A stretch of DNA of 64,000 nt. It comes from RPQJ01 sp963712815. Its GTDB lineage: Bacteria > Pseudomonadota > Gammaproteobacteria > Steroidobacterales > Steroidobacteraceae. This document shows positions 57,101-64,000 of this stretch, one piece after another (the stretch's first letter is position 1; the number at the start of each line of letters is the position of its first letter). The stretch is from NCBI GenBank assembly GCA_963712815.1, contig CAVQJL010000008.1, positions 744,001-808,000 on the forward strand. The letters run 5' to 3'. A program made the translations under genes and the position numbers. The notes below the pieces were generated by a model. It saw only the letters and a list, made by a program, of their open reading frames with translations. It was not told the DNA's origin and did no database searches.

Positions 57101-57621
57101 TCGAGCACTTCCAGCCTGCACTCCGCGCGGCCGATGTTCCGGATCTCGCAGCGGCGGACGAACCCGAAGTCGTCGCTGGTCAGCCAGGTGTAGCTGAATG
57201 CCAGCGCCAGCTCGTGATTGATCTCCTCGAAGCACAGCTTGTCGCCGCGCACGTTCTTGTAGAGGTGGCGACTGACCTGGAAGACGCCATCCTGTTCGCG
57301 ATTGAACGGCTCCCATACACGGTGCTGTCCCTGCGCTTCGACGCGCAACAGGGTCAGGGGACCGGTGTGCGGGCTGCTCTCGTGGATCTTGTCCACGGTG
57401 ATGTATGGGAAGAGCGCCGAATCGGGGGAGACCCGTCCGGCGGCGAGCCCTCCGTTCGACGAGGCGAACAGCCAGTGATTGCCGCTCGAGACGACGCTGA
57501 CCAGGAAGGGCGGCATCCGGTCCACGTTCCGGACGGCATAGAAGCGTTCGCCCCCGAGGTCGACGAACTCCCCGGCCACGCCGTTGGTTGTGGTGCCCGG
57601 GATTCGCGATTCTGCGTTCAT
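54160..57621 (-). CDS. Large beta-1,3-glucan phosphorylase (GH94/GH149/GH161-like)
   Basis: The product has 1,153 residues from ATG 57621; GTG 57633 is an alternative. The N-terminal part is a beta-sandwich (GGERFYAVRNVDRMPPFLVS, then PFNREQDGVF), followed by a long (alpha/alpha)6-type catalytic domain with FWYEGNWRDIFQNWEALAFS, STMDGYNPYRVTKEGIDWEV and YIGYWGDHQIIYLLKFLELS. This is the plan of GH94-related disaccharide and oligosaccharide phosphorylases. The size above 1,100 residues and the GH16/GH17 context favour GH149 or GH161, the beta-1,3-glucan phosphorylases, over GH94. No signal peptide is visible. It should convert oligosaccharides and phosphate to glucose-1-phosphate in the cytosol. 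The exact family needs a profile search. Confidence 0.8.
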   Translation of the reverse strand: MNAESRIPGTTTNGVAGEFVDLGGERFYAVRNVDRMPPFLVSVVSSGNHWLFASSNGGLAAGRVSPDSALFPYITVDKIHESSPHTGPLTLLRVEAQGQHRVWEPFNREQDGVFQVSRHLYKNVRGDKLCFEEINHELALAFSYTWLTSDDFGFVRRCEIRNIGRAECRLEVLDGLQNILPAGTPRFTQTNSSNLVDAYKWTELLDGSGLVLYTLYAGITDRAEPCESLKASVAYCHGLDAPTILISSAQVDRFRRGGNLRPENHTRGIRGAFLVAQAMSLPAGGSRHWHVVADVDLGQAQVVALRHRLADPTAVAGAIEQSVNRGSDNLARLMAACDALQCTAEENVAVHHYANVVFNVLRGGCPPDQYRITSRDFRDTVRAFNKVVYGRSQELLESLPETLEFPELAASIRQRGDPQLVRLCQEYLPIAFGRRHGDPSRPWNQFEIRLKDRHGRPVFWYEGNWRDIFQNWEALAFSYPEFVENMVAKFVNGSTMDGYNPYRVTKEGIDWEVEDPADPWSYIGYWGDHQIIYLLKFLELSREFHPDRLAALLHDPLFAYANVPYRIRPFTALLDDPKHTVDYDEALAQRIDRRVADLGADGKLVPGADGEVHQVTLLEKLLVPLLAKLGNLVVDGGIWMNTQRPEWNDANNALVGQGLSMVTLYYLRRYVRFLQTLLEAETAPVELSTEVGLWLRETAEALRRFRDVLARDAIGGEQRLALLTALGEASGRYREAVYRSDCMSGKGPVPPDLARELLTDALAALDQSIGRNRREDGLYHAYNLLERRPGRIEMDHLYAMLEGQVAALSSGAVRPVEAADLLESLFASDLYRRDQQSFMLYPDRKLPGFLEKNRIPDAAVTSIPLLQSLTVAGNEQIVVRDADGCYRFNADFRNVRDLEAELARLDERYAAAAEDAREQLRSLFDEVFEHRAFTGRSGTMFGFEGLGCIYWHMVSKLLLVVQEVYFAALDQDAAGDASRRLGELYYRVRAGLGFNKTPAEYGAFPTDPYSHTPGHGGASQPGMTGQVKEEILTRFGELGIRVSDGRVRFQPTLLRPREFLREPREFRHLDVDGTWQVLEVPAGGLAFTWCQVPIVYRLAADQVPGLKLTLSDGETRHFADATLPADESAWLFRRSGRIRQLIVDFRPNQLFAH

Positions 57622-57637
57622 GACGTGGACCACCCGT

Positions 57638-58405
57638 TCAATTGATCAGCAGCAGCGCCCCGAACAGGCCCGCGTCGATCCATCCTCGATCCTTGGGCCC
57701 ATGCGGGACCGACTCGGACCCGACGAAGTTCTCGCGCAGGTCACTGCCGTCATTGTCGCAGTAGGCCACCATGAGGCCCATGATCTTGCCGGGCGTCAAC
57801 GTGACGGGATCATTGTCAGGACTGTCGTCCGCGTACCGATCGGTGTAGGGCGAGATCGCGAGCTCCCAGGTCACCTTGTCGGCGGACTGCTTCCAGCGAC
57901 TCTCGACGTGCTGCGAGTAATCGCGCGGCCGCCGGTCCGTTCCGATGTCGATGGCGCGGTTATCCAGCGACACGTGGTAGGCGAAGGCGTTGTGGTTGTA
58001 CTGGTGATCGCCGCCGGAAAAGTCTTCGTCCAAGAAGATTTCGAGACAGTCGTCGTCCCAGTACCGTACCAGCGGGTCGCGATGAACATCGATCAGCACG
58101 TCATCGACGATCTCCACCAGCAGGTGAATCCGGTCCGGTGTCCAGACGACCTTGAAGCGCCCCGCGAAATCCGTCGCGGAATGTTCCGGCCCAAGCCAGC
58201 GGTAGGAGATCTCCCGCCAGGGCGCCGACTGCCACGCGGCGTCGTCCGGGACGCCATCGATGGTCGGGGCCACTGCCGTGCGGGGCGCCCGGTACTCGCT
58301 GCGACCCTCGACGTGAGTTGGCTCGGCTTGGCCCGTGGACGGCGCGAGCCAGAACGGCGCAGCTGCCGCCAGCAGGAGCGGGACGCGGTTCGTGCGAGAC
58401 GCCAA
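57638..58405 (-). CDS. Secreted CBM9-like sugar-binding protein
   Basis: The start is TTG 58405, behind AGGGGGAA, giving 255 residues with a signal peptide (VPLLLAAAAPFWLAPSTGQA). The frame is open to TTG 58435, but that codon lies in the probable -10 box. The mature part is a CBM9-like sandwich (PTIDGVPDDAAWQSAPW, FKVVWTPDRIHLLVEIVDD, DDDCLEIFLDEDFSGGDHQY) of the kind found alone or attached to glycanases. It is the first gene of the operon with the phosphorylase, two GH17 and lacI. It probably binds glucan fragments in the periplasm. Confidence 0.82.
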   Translation of the reverse strand: MASRTNRVPLLLAAAAPFWLAPSTGQAEPTHVEGRSEYRAPRTAVAPTIDGVPDDAAWQSAPWREISYRWLGPEHSATDFAGRFKVVWTPDRIHLLVEIVDDVLIDVHRDPLVRYWDDDCLEIFLDEDFSGGDHQYNHNAFAYHVSLDNRAIDIGTDRRPRDYSQHVESRWKQSADKVTWELAISPYTDRYADDSPDNDPVTLTPGKIMGLMVAYCDNDGSDLRENFVGSESVPHGPKDRGWIDAGLFGALLLIN

Positions 58406-58434
58406 GTGATTGTTCCCCCTGCAGGCGAGACTCA

Positions 58435-58462
58435 ATGCTAGCCGATGGTGACAGCGCTGTCA
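58435..58462 (-). promoter_or_regulatory. LacI-type operator over the promoter of the CBM9/phosphorylase operon
   Basis: TGACAGCGCTGTCA (58,449-58,462) is identical to the core of the 33,117 operator. On the minus strand ATGACA serves as -35 and TAGCAT (58,440-58,435) as -10 with 17-bp spacing, so the operator covers the -35 as in the other two promoters. Transcription would start near 58,428, 23 bases before the TTG start. Confidence 0.78.
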
Positions 58463-58535
58463 TCCAAGCGCCGGGACGGTCAGGCAAGTCACACGGGACG
58501 GCCCGCCAGCGCTGACGGCGCGCTCCCCGGGAAGG

Positions 58536-58928
58536 CTAGAAGTGGCTTTCCAGGATCTGTTGCTTGATCCGCGCGAACTCGGGGTCCGTGAGGTAGCCCG
58601 CGTCCTTCAGCTTGCCGAGTTCCCGAAGTTGCCTGAGTCCCCGGTCGGTCCGATCGGCATCAACCGGAGCAGGGCGGGTCTGCGCCGCGCTCCCCTCGGG
58701 CAGCGACGGGCGCGGACCGGCTTGCGTGGAACCTGGTGCCGCAATCGGAACCGCGGCCTGATTTGAAAGCTCGGCCTCGGCTTCCCGCGCCTGGCGCTCG
58801 GTCTCGGCCTGGATGCGCTCGTTGGCCAGCCGGGCGCGCTCGGCGGCCGCGTCCGGGGACTGTGCGAGGGCGAGGCCGGGGGCGACGGCCAGCAGGCAAC
58901 TGAGTGCAACGGCTCGACAGTGGGTCAT
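58536..58928 (-). CDS. Exported SHOCT-domain protein
   Basis: The 130-residue product has a signal peptide (AVALSCLLAVAPGLALAQ), a charged coiled-coil stretch (about 27-53), a Pro-rich linker, and a C-terminal SHOCT motif (LRELGKLKDAGYLTDPEFAR, near 102-121). SHOCT is a short oligomerisation-type domain found at protein ends. The role is unknown. The gene lies outside the LacI operators and is divergent from the aldo/keto reductase. Confidence 0.78.
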   Translation of the reverse strand: MTHCRAVALSCLLAVAPGLALAQSPDAAAERARLANERIQAETERQAREAEAELSNQAAVPIAAPGSTQAGPRPSLPEGSAAQTRPAPVDADRTDRGLRQLRELGKLKDAGYLTDPEFARIKQQILESHF

Positions 58929-59057
58929 GGCCGCATCCTAGCGCGTCCGATCAGGGGCTGGCGAACCCATCGGGCACGCGCAGCCGATGAACGGGACCCT
59001 AGAATGCCGGCAGAGCGGTCGACGATCCCGGCCGCAGTCGTCAGAAGGAATCCGCCC

Positions 59058-60056
59058 ATGCCCGTCCAACACAAGCGCCTCGGTTCCCACGGAGCCCTGG
59101 TCAGCAACCTATGCCTCGGCACGATGAACTTCGGATGGTTCACGGACGAGGCGGAGAGCTTCCGGATCATGGACCGGGCCCTTGAACTCGGAATCAACTT
59201 CTTCGACACGGCCGACGTCTACGGCTGGGCGGTGCAGCACGGCACGACCGAGGAGATCATCGGGCGCTGGCTGGCCCAGGGCGGCGGCCGCCGCGACGCC
59301 GTGGTCCTCGCCACCAAGGTCTACAACCCGGTGACTCGCCGGGGCAATCGGCCCGAACCGAACACCGACGGCCGCAGCCTGTCGGCGATCAAGATCAGGA
59401 AGCACTGCGCCGGCAGCCTTCGGCGCCTGCAAACCGACTGGATCGACCTGTACCAGATGCACCACGTGGACCGCGCCTGTCCCTGGGACGAAGCATGGCA
59501 GGCGTTCGACACGCTGGTTCGGCAGGGCCAGGTCACCTACGTGGGATCGAGCAACTTCGCGGGATGGGACATCGCCACGGCCTGCCAGGAGGCCGCGCGA
59601 CGCGGCATGTGCGGGCTCGCGAGCGAGCAGAGCGTCTACAACCTGAACAGCCGGATGATCGAACTCGAGGTCATCCCGGCATGCCGCCACTACGGGCTGG
59701 GGCTGATTCCGTGGAGCCCGCTGGCCGGGGGCCTGCTGGCCGGGGCGCTTGGCAAGCGGCAGGCCGGGCGTCGCATGGACGAGGCCTTCGTGAAACAGGT
59801 CGAGACTCACCGCGCACGGCTCGAGCGGTACGAGGCATTGTGCCGGGAACTGGGCGAGGAACCCTCGACGGTGGCTCTGGCCTGGCTGCTGCAGAACCCG
59901 GTCGTGACCGCGCCGATCGTCGGTCCGAGGACCGTAGAGCAACTGGATGCCGCCGTGCGCTCCACCGAAATTTCGCTCGGGCCGGAAGTGCTCGAACGGC
60001 TCGACGGGATCTTCCCGGGACCCGGAGGCGAGGCGCCGTCAGCCTACGCCTGGTGA
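59058..60056 (+). CDS. Aldo/keto reductase
   Basis: The 332-residue protein starts at ATG 59058 with AGAAGGAA upstream. It has the AKR barrel: the FFDTADVYGW motif with catalytic Asp and Tyr near 52-58, the Lys of LATKVYNP near 88, the His of LYQMHHVDR near 135, and the C-terminal NADPH region (VTAPIVGPRTVEQLDAAV). Such enzymes reduce sugar or other aldehydes with NADPH in the cytosol. It resembles the YajO/Gpr-like AKR groups. The substrate is not predictable. A link to glucan use is possible but not required. Confidence 0.88.
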   Translation: MPVQHKRLGSHGALVSNLCLGTMNFGWFTDEAESFRIMDRALELGINFFDTADVYGWAVQHGTTEEIIGRWLAQGGGRRDAVVLATKVYNPVTRRGNRPEPNTDGRSLSAIKIRKHCAGSLRRLQTDWIDLYQMHHVDRACPWDEAWQAFDTLVRQGQVTYVGSSNFAGWDIATACQEAARRGMCGLASEQSVYNLNSRMIELEVIPACRHYGLGLIPWSPLAGGLLAGALGKRQAGRRMDEAFVKQVETHRARLERYEALCRELGEEPSTVALAWLLQNPVVTAPIVGPRTVEQLDAAVRSTEISLGPEVLERLDGIFPGPGGEAPSAYAW

Positions 60057-60190
60057 GTTATCGAACGGCTGCAGATCAGCCGCGTCGACCGCCGCCCCCA
60101 GGTCGGCGAGGCGCGTGAGTGAGTCTCCGCGAGTCTGACTTCCGGCGGGTGACGACGTAGGATGCGGGCTCGTCGCCCCGGGGGATCCTC

Positions 60191-61945
60191 ATGCGCAGTC
60201 TAGTCGTCGTCCTTGCGGCCTTGCTCGTCGCGACCGCCGCACGCGCGACACCGTCCGATGAACTCGCCGCGCTGTTTTCGGACTACTGGTCGACGACGCT
60301 GAGAGAGGATCCGTTCCAGGCGACGCAGGCCGGCGTCGCCGACTACAACCGCCTCGTTCCCGCCGTCGCGCCCGCCGACTACCGACGTCGCATGGTGATG
60401 GCCGAAGAGTTCGCGAAGCGGCTCGACGCGATCGCGCTCGACGGCGTGTCGGAGACCGAACGCGTCAGCGCGGACATTCTCCGCTTCATCCTGATGCACG
60501 AGATTGCACTCGCCGGGTTCGATTCTTGGCGCCAGCCCTTCCTCTCCGACAGCGGCTTCCACACGGCAATGAACGACGTCTCGCGATCGACGCCGTTCCG
60601 CACCCGGACGGACTTTGAGGACTACATCGCCCGGCTCGAGGCGCTGCCCGCCTTTCTCGACCAGAGCGTCGCCAACATGCGGCAGGGCCTCGACGATGGG
60701 TTCACCCAGCCGAAGGAAATCCTGCTGCACGTCCTGCCCTCTTTCGAGGCGCAGGCGACGGGCGTCGCCGCCGATCATCCGCTCTTCGCACCGTTCGCGA
60801 AGATTCCGGACTCGATCCCGCCGGGCGAGCGTGCCCGCCTCGAGCGCGACGGTGCGCGCGTGCTGCAGGAGAAACTGATCCCCGCCTTCGGGCGCGTCTT
60901 CGCGTTCATGAAGGACGAATACGTTCCGCGCGCCCGCACGAGCCTCGGCGTCTCGAGCGCCCCCGGCGGCGAGGCCTACTACGCCTCGCTCGTCCGCTAC
61001 TACACGACGCTAGACGATGCGACGCCCGACTCGGTGCATGCGCTCGGCCTGCAGGAAGTCGCGCGGATCCGCGCGGAGATGGAAGCCGTCGTGAAGCGGG
61101 CAGCCTTCAAGGGGACGTTCGCGGAATTCCAGGCCTTCCTTCGTACGGACGAGCAGTTCTACGCGAAGACTCCCGAAGCGCTGCTCAAGGAAGCCGCCTG
61201 GATCGCCAAGTCGATCGACGGCAGGCTGCCTGCCTATTTCGGCAAGCTCCCGCGCCAGCCGTACTCGGTCCAGCCGGTGCCGGCGGACGTCGCGCCGAAC
61301 TACACCACGGGACGCTATTCGGGCGCCCCGCCCGGGGCCGATCGCGGCGGCGAGTACTGGGTCAACACCTATGCGCTCGAGAAGCGCCCGCTCTACGAGC
61401 TTCCGGCGCTGACGCTGCACGAGGCCGTGCCCGGCCATCATCTCCAGGCTGCGCTCGCCTACGAGATCGAAGCCGCGCCGGCGTTCCGCGAGCAGTTCTA
61501 TCCGCACGCCTTCGGCGAAGGCTGGGCGCTCTACGCCGAAAAGCTCGGCGTCGAGATGGGCATCTACAAGACGCCCTATGACGAGCTCGGCCGGCTCTCG
61601 TACGAAATGTGGCGGGCCGCCAGGCTGGCCATCGACACCGGCATTCATGCGAAGGGCTGGACCCGGCAGCAGGCGATCGACTATCTCGCCGGCAACACGG
61701 CGCTGTCGCTTCACAACGTGCAGACCGAAGTCGACCGCTACATCTCCTGGCCGGGCCAGGCGCTCGCCTACAAGATGGGCGAGCTGACGATCTGGGAGCT
61801 GCGCGCGAAGGCGGAGGCGGCGCTCGGCGAGCGCTTCGACATCCGCGACTTCCACGACGCCGTGCTGACCGAGGGCGGCCTGCCGCTCGACATCCTGCGC
61901 GCGCGCATCGACGCCTACATTGCGCGGGAGAAGGCCGCGCCGTGA
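60191..61945 (+). CDS. Exported DUF885-family protein, zinc-metallopeptidase-like
   Basis: The 584-residue product has a signal peptide (RSLVVVLAALLVATAARA) and the DUF885 plan. Residues 410-417 HEAVPGHH form the HExxxGHH-type metal site, and the further acidic partner is in HAFGEGWALYAEKLG. The family length is 550-600 residues. DUF885 proteins are thought to be metallopeptidases of the M32-like fold; their substrates are mostly unknown. The gene is coupled to the next one by a GTGA overlap. ATG 60191 gives a proper signal peptide. Confidence 0.86.
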   Translation: MRSLVVVLAALLVATAARATPSDELAALFSDYWSTTLREDPFQATQAGVADYNRLVPAVAPADYRRRMVMAEEFAKRLDAIALDGVSETERVSADILRFILMHEIALAGFDSWRQPFLSDSGFHTAMNDVSRSTPFRTRTDFEDYIARLEALPAFLDQSVANMRQGLDDGFTQPKEILLHVLPSFEAQATGVAADHPLFAPFAKIPDSIPPGERARLERDGARVLQEKLIPAFGRVFAFMKDEYVPRARTSLGVSSAPGGEAYYASLVRYYTTLDDATPDSVHALGLQEVARIRAEMEAVVKRAAFKGTFAEFQAFLRTDEQFYAKTPEALLKEAAWIAKSIDGRLPAYFGKLPRQPYSVQPVPADVAPNYTTGRYSGAPPGADRGGEYWVNTYALEKRPLYELPALTLHEAVPGHHLQAALAYEIEAAPAFREQFYPHAFGEGWALYAEKLGVEMGIYKTPYDELGRLSYEMWRAARLAIDTGIHAKGWTRQQAIDYLAGNTALSLHNVQTEVDRYISWPGQALAYKMGELTIWELRAKAEAALGERFDIRDFHDAVLTEGGLPLDILRARIDAYIAREKAAP

Positions 61946-63024
61946 GCCAGGCACCCGCCAAGCCACTCAAGTGGATCGCAGCGATCACCGCGGTGATCAC
62001 GCTGGTGCTCGGCCTGAACCAGGTAGTCCGGGTCTTCGCCGAGGTCGGCGAGCGGCAGCGGCAGCTTGCGGAACTGCAGGCGGTGGCCAACCGCCAGCGT
62101 GAAGTCGGCGACTACCCCGCCGCCTGGGCGAGCTTCGAGCGCGCGCTCGTCGCGGCGGACCAGGGCAGCTTCCTCGCGAAGCTCAGCGGCCGGCTCGACG
62201 CGCCGCGGCTCGAGCTGCGCAAAGCCCAGGAAGACCTCGCGATGGCGTGGCTGCGTGACGTGCGCGTGCCGGAGGGCAGGACTTTCGCCGACGTCGTCGA
62301 CCCGCTGTTGGTCGTGATCACCCGCGGCAGCATCGACGCGGACGGGGTTCGCGAGGCCGACCTGCTCGCGCACCTCGGGTGGGCCTACTTCCTGAAGTCG
62401 CGCGACCGCGGTACTGACATCGATCCCGCCCGGTCGTACCGACAGGCGCTGGCGATCGATCCGGACAATCCGTACGCGAATGCCTTCTGGGGTCACTGGA
62501 TCGTCTGGCAGCGCGGCTCGATCGACGAGGCGAACCGGTATTTCGCCGCGGCCCTGGCCAGCGGCCGCGAGCACGACTTCGTGCGACGCCTGCAACTGGC
62601 CGCGCTGCGCAACTACACGGCCCCGGAGTTCGAAATGGCCCTGTTGCGCGCGATCGACGAGATGCGCCGCAACGGCGAGGTCATCGAAGCGGGGACGCGC
62701 CGCTACCTGTTCGGCATCTACGGCGCCGCGTTCAATTCCGACGTGTACCTGGGTCGCGTGCTCGGTACGCTGCCGCCGCAGCAGCACATCGATACGATCC
62801 GTGCGTTGTACTTCGACGAAAGCTTCGACGAGAGCCAGCATCCACAACGCGATGCAATGATCGCGCTGCTCCAGGAGCGGGCCGGCGATCGGGAAGCCGC
62901 GCTTGCTACGTGGAACGCGGTCCGCAAGGCGCTCGGCCCGACTGACGATGGTCGCCTGACCAACCAGGCCGATGCGGCGCTGGTGCGCCTGTCGCCGGGC
63001 GGCAAGGCCTCGCGCACGCCCTGA
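61942..63024 (+). CDS. TPR-containing single-pass membrane protein
   Basis: The 360-residue product starts at GTG 61942, overlapping the DUF885 stop. One N-terminal membrane helix (about 12-30, IAAITAVITLVLGLNQVVRV) is followed by TPR-like helical repeats (GDYPAAWASFERALVAA and ARSYRQALAIDPDNPYANAF). No catalytic motif is present. It probably faces the periplasm and binds another protein; its coupling suggests partnership with the DUF885 protein. Confidence 0.75.
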   Translation: MSQAPAKPLKWIAAITAVITLVLGLNQVVRVFAEVGERQRQLAELQAVANRQREVGDYPAAWASFERALVAADQGSFLAKLSGRLDAPRLELRKAQEDLAMAWLRDVRVPEGRTFADVVDPLLVVITRGSIDADGVREADLLAHLGWAYFLKSRDRGTDIDPARSYRQALAIDPDNPYANAFWGHWIVWQRGSIDEANRYFAAALASGREHDFVRRLQLAALRNYTAPEFEMALLRAIDEMRRNGEVIEAGTRRYLFGIYGAAFNSDVYLGRVLGTLPPQQHIDTIRALYFDESFDESQHPQRDAMIALLQERAGDREAALATWNAVRKALGPTDDGRLTNQADAALVRLSPGGKASRTP

Positions 63025-63162
63025 AGCCGCGCGCGCCACTTGCGGCCTGTCGCCGAACCTGCCGGACCGTTCCTACGTGACTTGCCGATGGGTGCCGACG
63101 GGCGGCTCGATCGCAGCCGGGTATGTTCGAGCCTTCTGTCAGGTCGTTAGAGGAGACCCAGC

Positions 63163-63396
63163 ATGGCGCGCTGCGACGCCTGCGGAAATGAATGCGACAA
63201 GACGTTCCAGGTCATTGCCCATGGCAAAACCCATACGTTCGACAGTTTCGAATGCGCGATTCACGAGTTGTCGCCCGTCTTCGAACACTGCGGCGCTCGC
63301 ACCGTCGGGCATGGCCTCGAGAAGAGCGGCCGGATGTTCTGCTGCGATCACTGCGCAGAGAAATCGGGCGTCAAGGAGCTTCGCGATCGGGCCTGA
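63163..63396 (+). CDS. Small Cys-rich metal-binding (zinc-ribbon-like) protein
   Basis: The 77-residue product carries Cys4, Cys7, Cys11, Cys31, Cys43, Cys60, Cys61 and Cys64 with histidines at 20, 24, 34, 42, 50 and 63 (ARCDACGNECDKTF, THTFDSFECAIH, MFCCDHCAEKSG). This layout belongs to a widespread family of small proteins annotated as metallothionein-like or zinc-ribbon proteins. ATG 63163 follows GAGGAG. It is cytoplasmic, binding zinc by inference, with unknown role. It converges on pntB. Confidence 0.82.
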   Translation: MARCDACGNECDKTFQVIAHGKTHTFDSFECAIHELSPVFEHCGARTVGHGLEKSGRMFCCDHCAEKSGVKELRDRA

Positions 63397-63509
63397 CCCG
63401 GCGGCAGGCCAACGTCGCTCGATCGGGGCCGCGACGTGGTTGCAGCACGGCATGCGGCCACGACTGAAGACTCCGGGCCCGCCCGAAGAGCTGGCGCGCG
63501 CGCGGCCGC

Positions 63510-64000
63510 TCAGCCGTTGAGCGCGACCAGCACCTCGTCCAGCATCTTCTTCGCGTCGCCGAACAGCATCCGGTTGTTCTCCTTGTAGAACAGCGGATTG
63601 TCGACGCCGGCGTAGCCCGAGGCCATCGAGCGCTTCATGACGATCGAGGTCTTCGACTTCCACACCTGCAGCACGGGCATGCCGGCGATCGGGCTCGAGG
63701 GGTCGTCCTCGGCCGCGGGGTTCACGATGTCGTTGGCGCCGATCACCATCGAGACGTCGGTGTCCGGGAAGTCGTCGTTCAGCTCGTCCATTTCCATCAC
63801 GATGTCGTAGGGCACCTTGGCCTCGGCGAGCAGCACGTTCATGTGCCCGGGCATGCGGCCGGCGACCGGGTGGATCCCGAAGCGCACGTTCACGCCCTTC
63901 TCGCGCAACAGCTTGGTGATCTCGTACACGGTGTGCTGGGCCTGCGCGACCGCCATGCCGTAGCCCGGCACGATCACCACGCTCTTTGCGTCCCGCAGCA
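63510..64000 (-). CDS. pntB: NAD(P) transhydrogenase beta subunit, C-terminal part (window edge)
   Basis: The reverse strand reads an open frame from the edge to TGA at 63,510 with the C-terminal NADP-binding domain III of PntB: VVIVPGYGMAVAQAQ, FGIHPVAGRMPGHMNVLLAE, DVSMVIGANDIVNPAAEDDP and KRSMASGYAGVDNPLFYKEN, ending MLDEVLVALNG. These are near-invariant signatures. The enzyme is an inner-membrane proton pump making NADPH. The 5' part lies outside the window. A degenerate copy of its last 66 bases lies at 31,547. Confidence 0.95.
   Translation of the reverse strand, partial: LRDAKSVVIVPGYGMAVAQAQHTVYEITKLLREKGVNVRFGIHPVAGRMPGHMNVLLAEAKVPYDIVMEMDELNDDFPDTDVSMVIGANDIVNPAAEDDPSSPIAGMPVLQVWKSKTSIVMKRSMASGYAGVDNPLFYKENNRMLFGDAKKMLDEVLVALNG

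Noticed and set aside
53233..57645. A 1,470-codon open frame on the plus strand
   Set aside because: It is antisense to the phosphorylase and both GH17 genes, whose motifs are unmistakable. The plus-strand translation has none.
58403..58435. TTG 58435 as start of the CBM9-like protein
   Set aside because: It falls in the -10 box of the promoter under the operator; TTG 58405 has a ribosome site and gives a better signal peptide.
31547..63573. Treating the pntB-end copies as proven att sites of a mobile element
   Set aside because: No integrase, transposase or conjugation gene is present, and the copies are only 83% identical. Kept as an inferred old insertion boundary.

Overview
The window is GC-rich, densely packed bacterial DNA. 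It probably comes from a gammaproteobacterium of the Xanthomonadales/Chromatiales kind. The evidence for this is the priA, argS, SPOR-protein run on one strand, a sigma/DUF3619/DUF3106 operon, pntB, cysB, comM, an RHS family of the xanthomonad type, and a non-Bacteroidetes glucan locus regulated by LacI. I found no tRNA, rRNA, CRISPR array, integrase or transposase.

Left part (1-31,500), mostly housekeeping with accessory insertions. On the minus strand are a tyrosine phosphatase (cut by the window edge), an ABC exporter and CysB. Two tandem TolB-like/TPR membrane proteins and ComM follow on the plus strand. Next comes an RHS/YD-repeat locus (9.2-14 kb) broken by three frameshifts and followed by about 1 kb of lower-GC DNA without a credible gene. 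Then come a MetX-like hydrolase, an MDR oxidoreductase, a cysteine synthase overlapping a DUF6090-like membrane protein, and a 1,524-residue SIR2-like/TIR/STAND/TM/TPR protein (19,368-23,942) that looks like an NAD-targeting immune receptor. SPOR protein, argS and priA follow with an EF-hand gene between them. An inverted pair of DnaA-box-like sequences lies before priA, followed by the sigma/DUF3619/DUF3106 operon.

Central part (31,620-58,405): a complete-looking beta-1,3-glucan (laminarin-type) utilisation locus. It has an MFS (GPH-type) transporter, GH3, three GH17 enzymes, a GH16 lipoprotein with carbohydrate-binding-like repeats, a giant lipoprotein made only of binding-like modules (two frameshifts), a TIM-barrel glycosidase fused to an apparent outer-membrane beta-barrel, a lipoprotein, a second TIM-barrel glycosidase, a large glucan phosphorylase, a CBM9-like secreted protein, and LysR and LacI regulators. 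Three copies of one LacI-type operator (TGACAGCGCTGTCA or one base different) overlap the -35 regions of the three main transcription units. No TonB-dependent receptor is present, so the barrel fusion is a candidate for the outer-membrane step. The likely route is surface binding and cutting (GH16, binding lipoprotein, barrel fusion), periplasmic trimming, MFS import, then cytosolic GH3/GH17 and phosphorolysis.

Right part (58,500-64,000): a SHOCT protein, aldo/keto reductase, DUF885 metallopeptidase-like protein, TPR membrane protein, small Cys-rich protein, and the 3' part of pntB. A 66-bp degenerate copy of the pntB 3' end (83% identical, same orientation) sits at 31,547-31,612, directly at the left edge of the glucan locus. 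This is the geometry of an island inserted at the 3' end of pntB.
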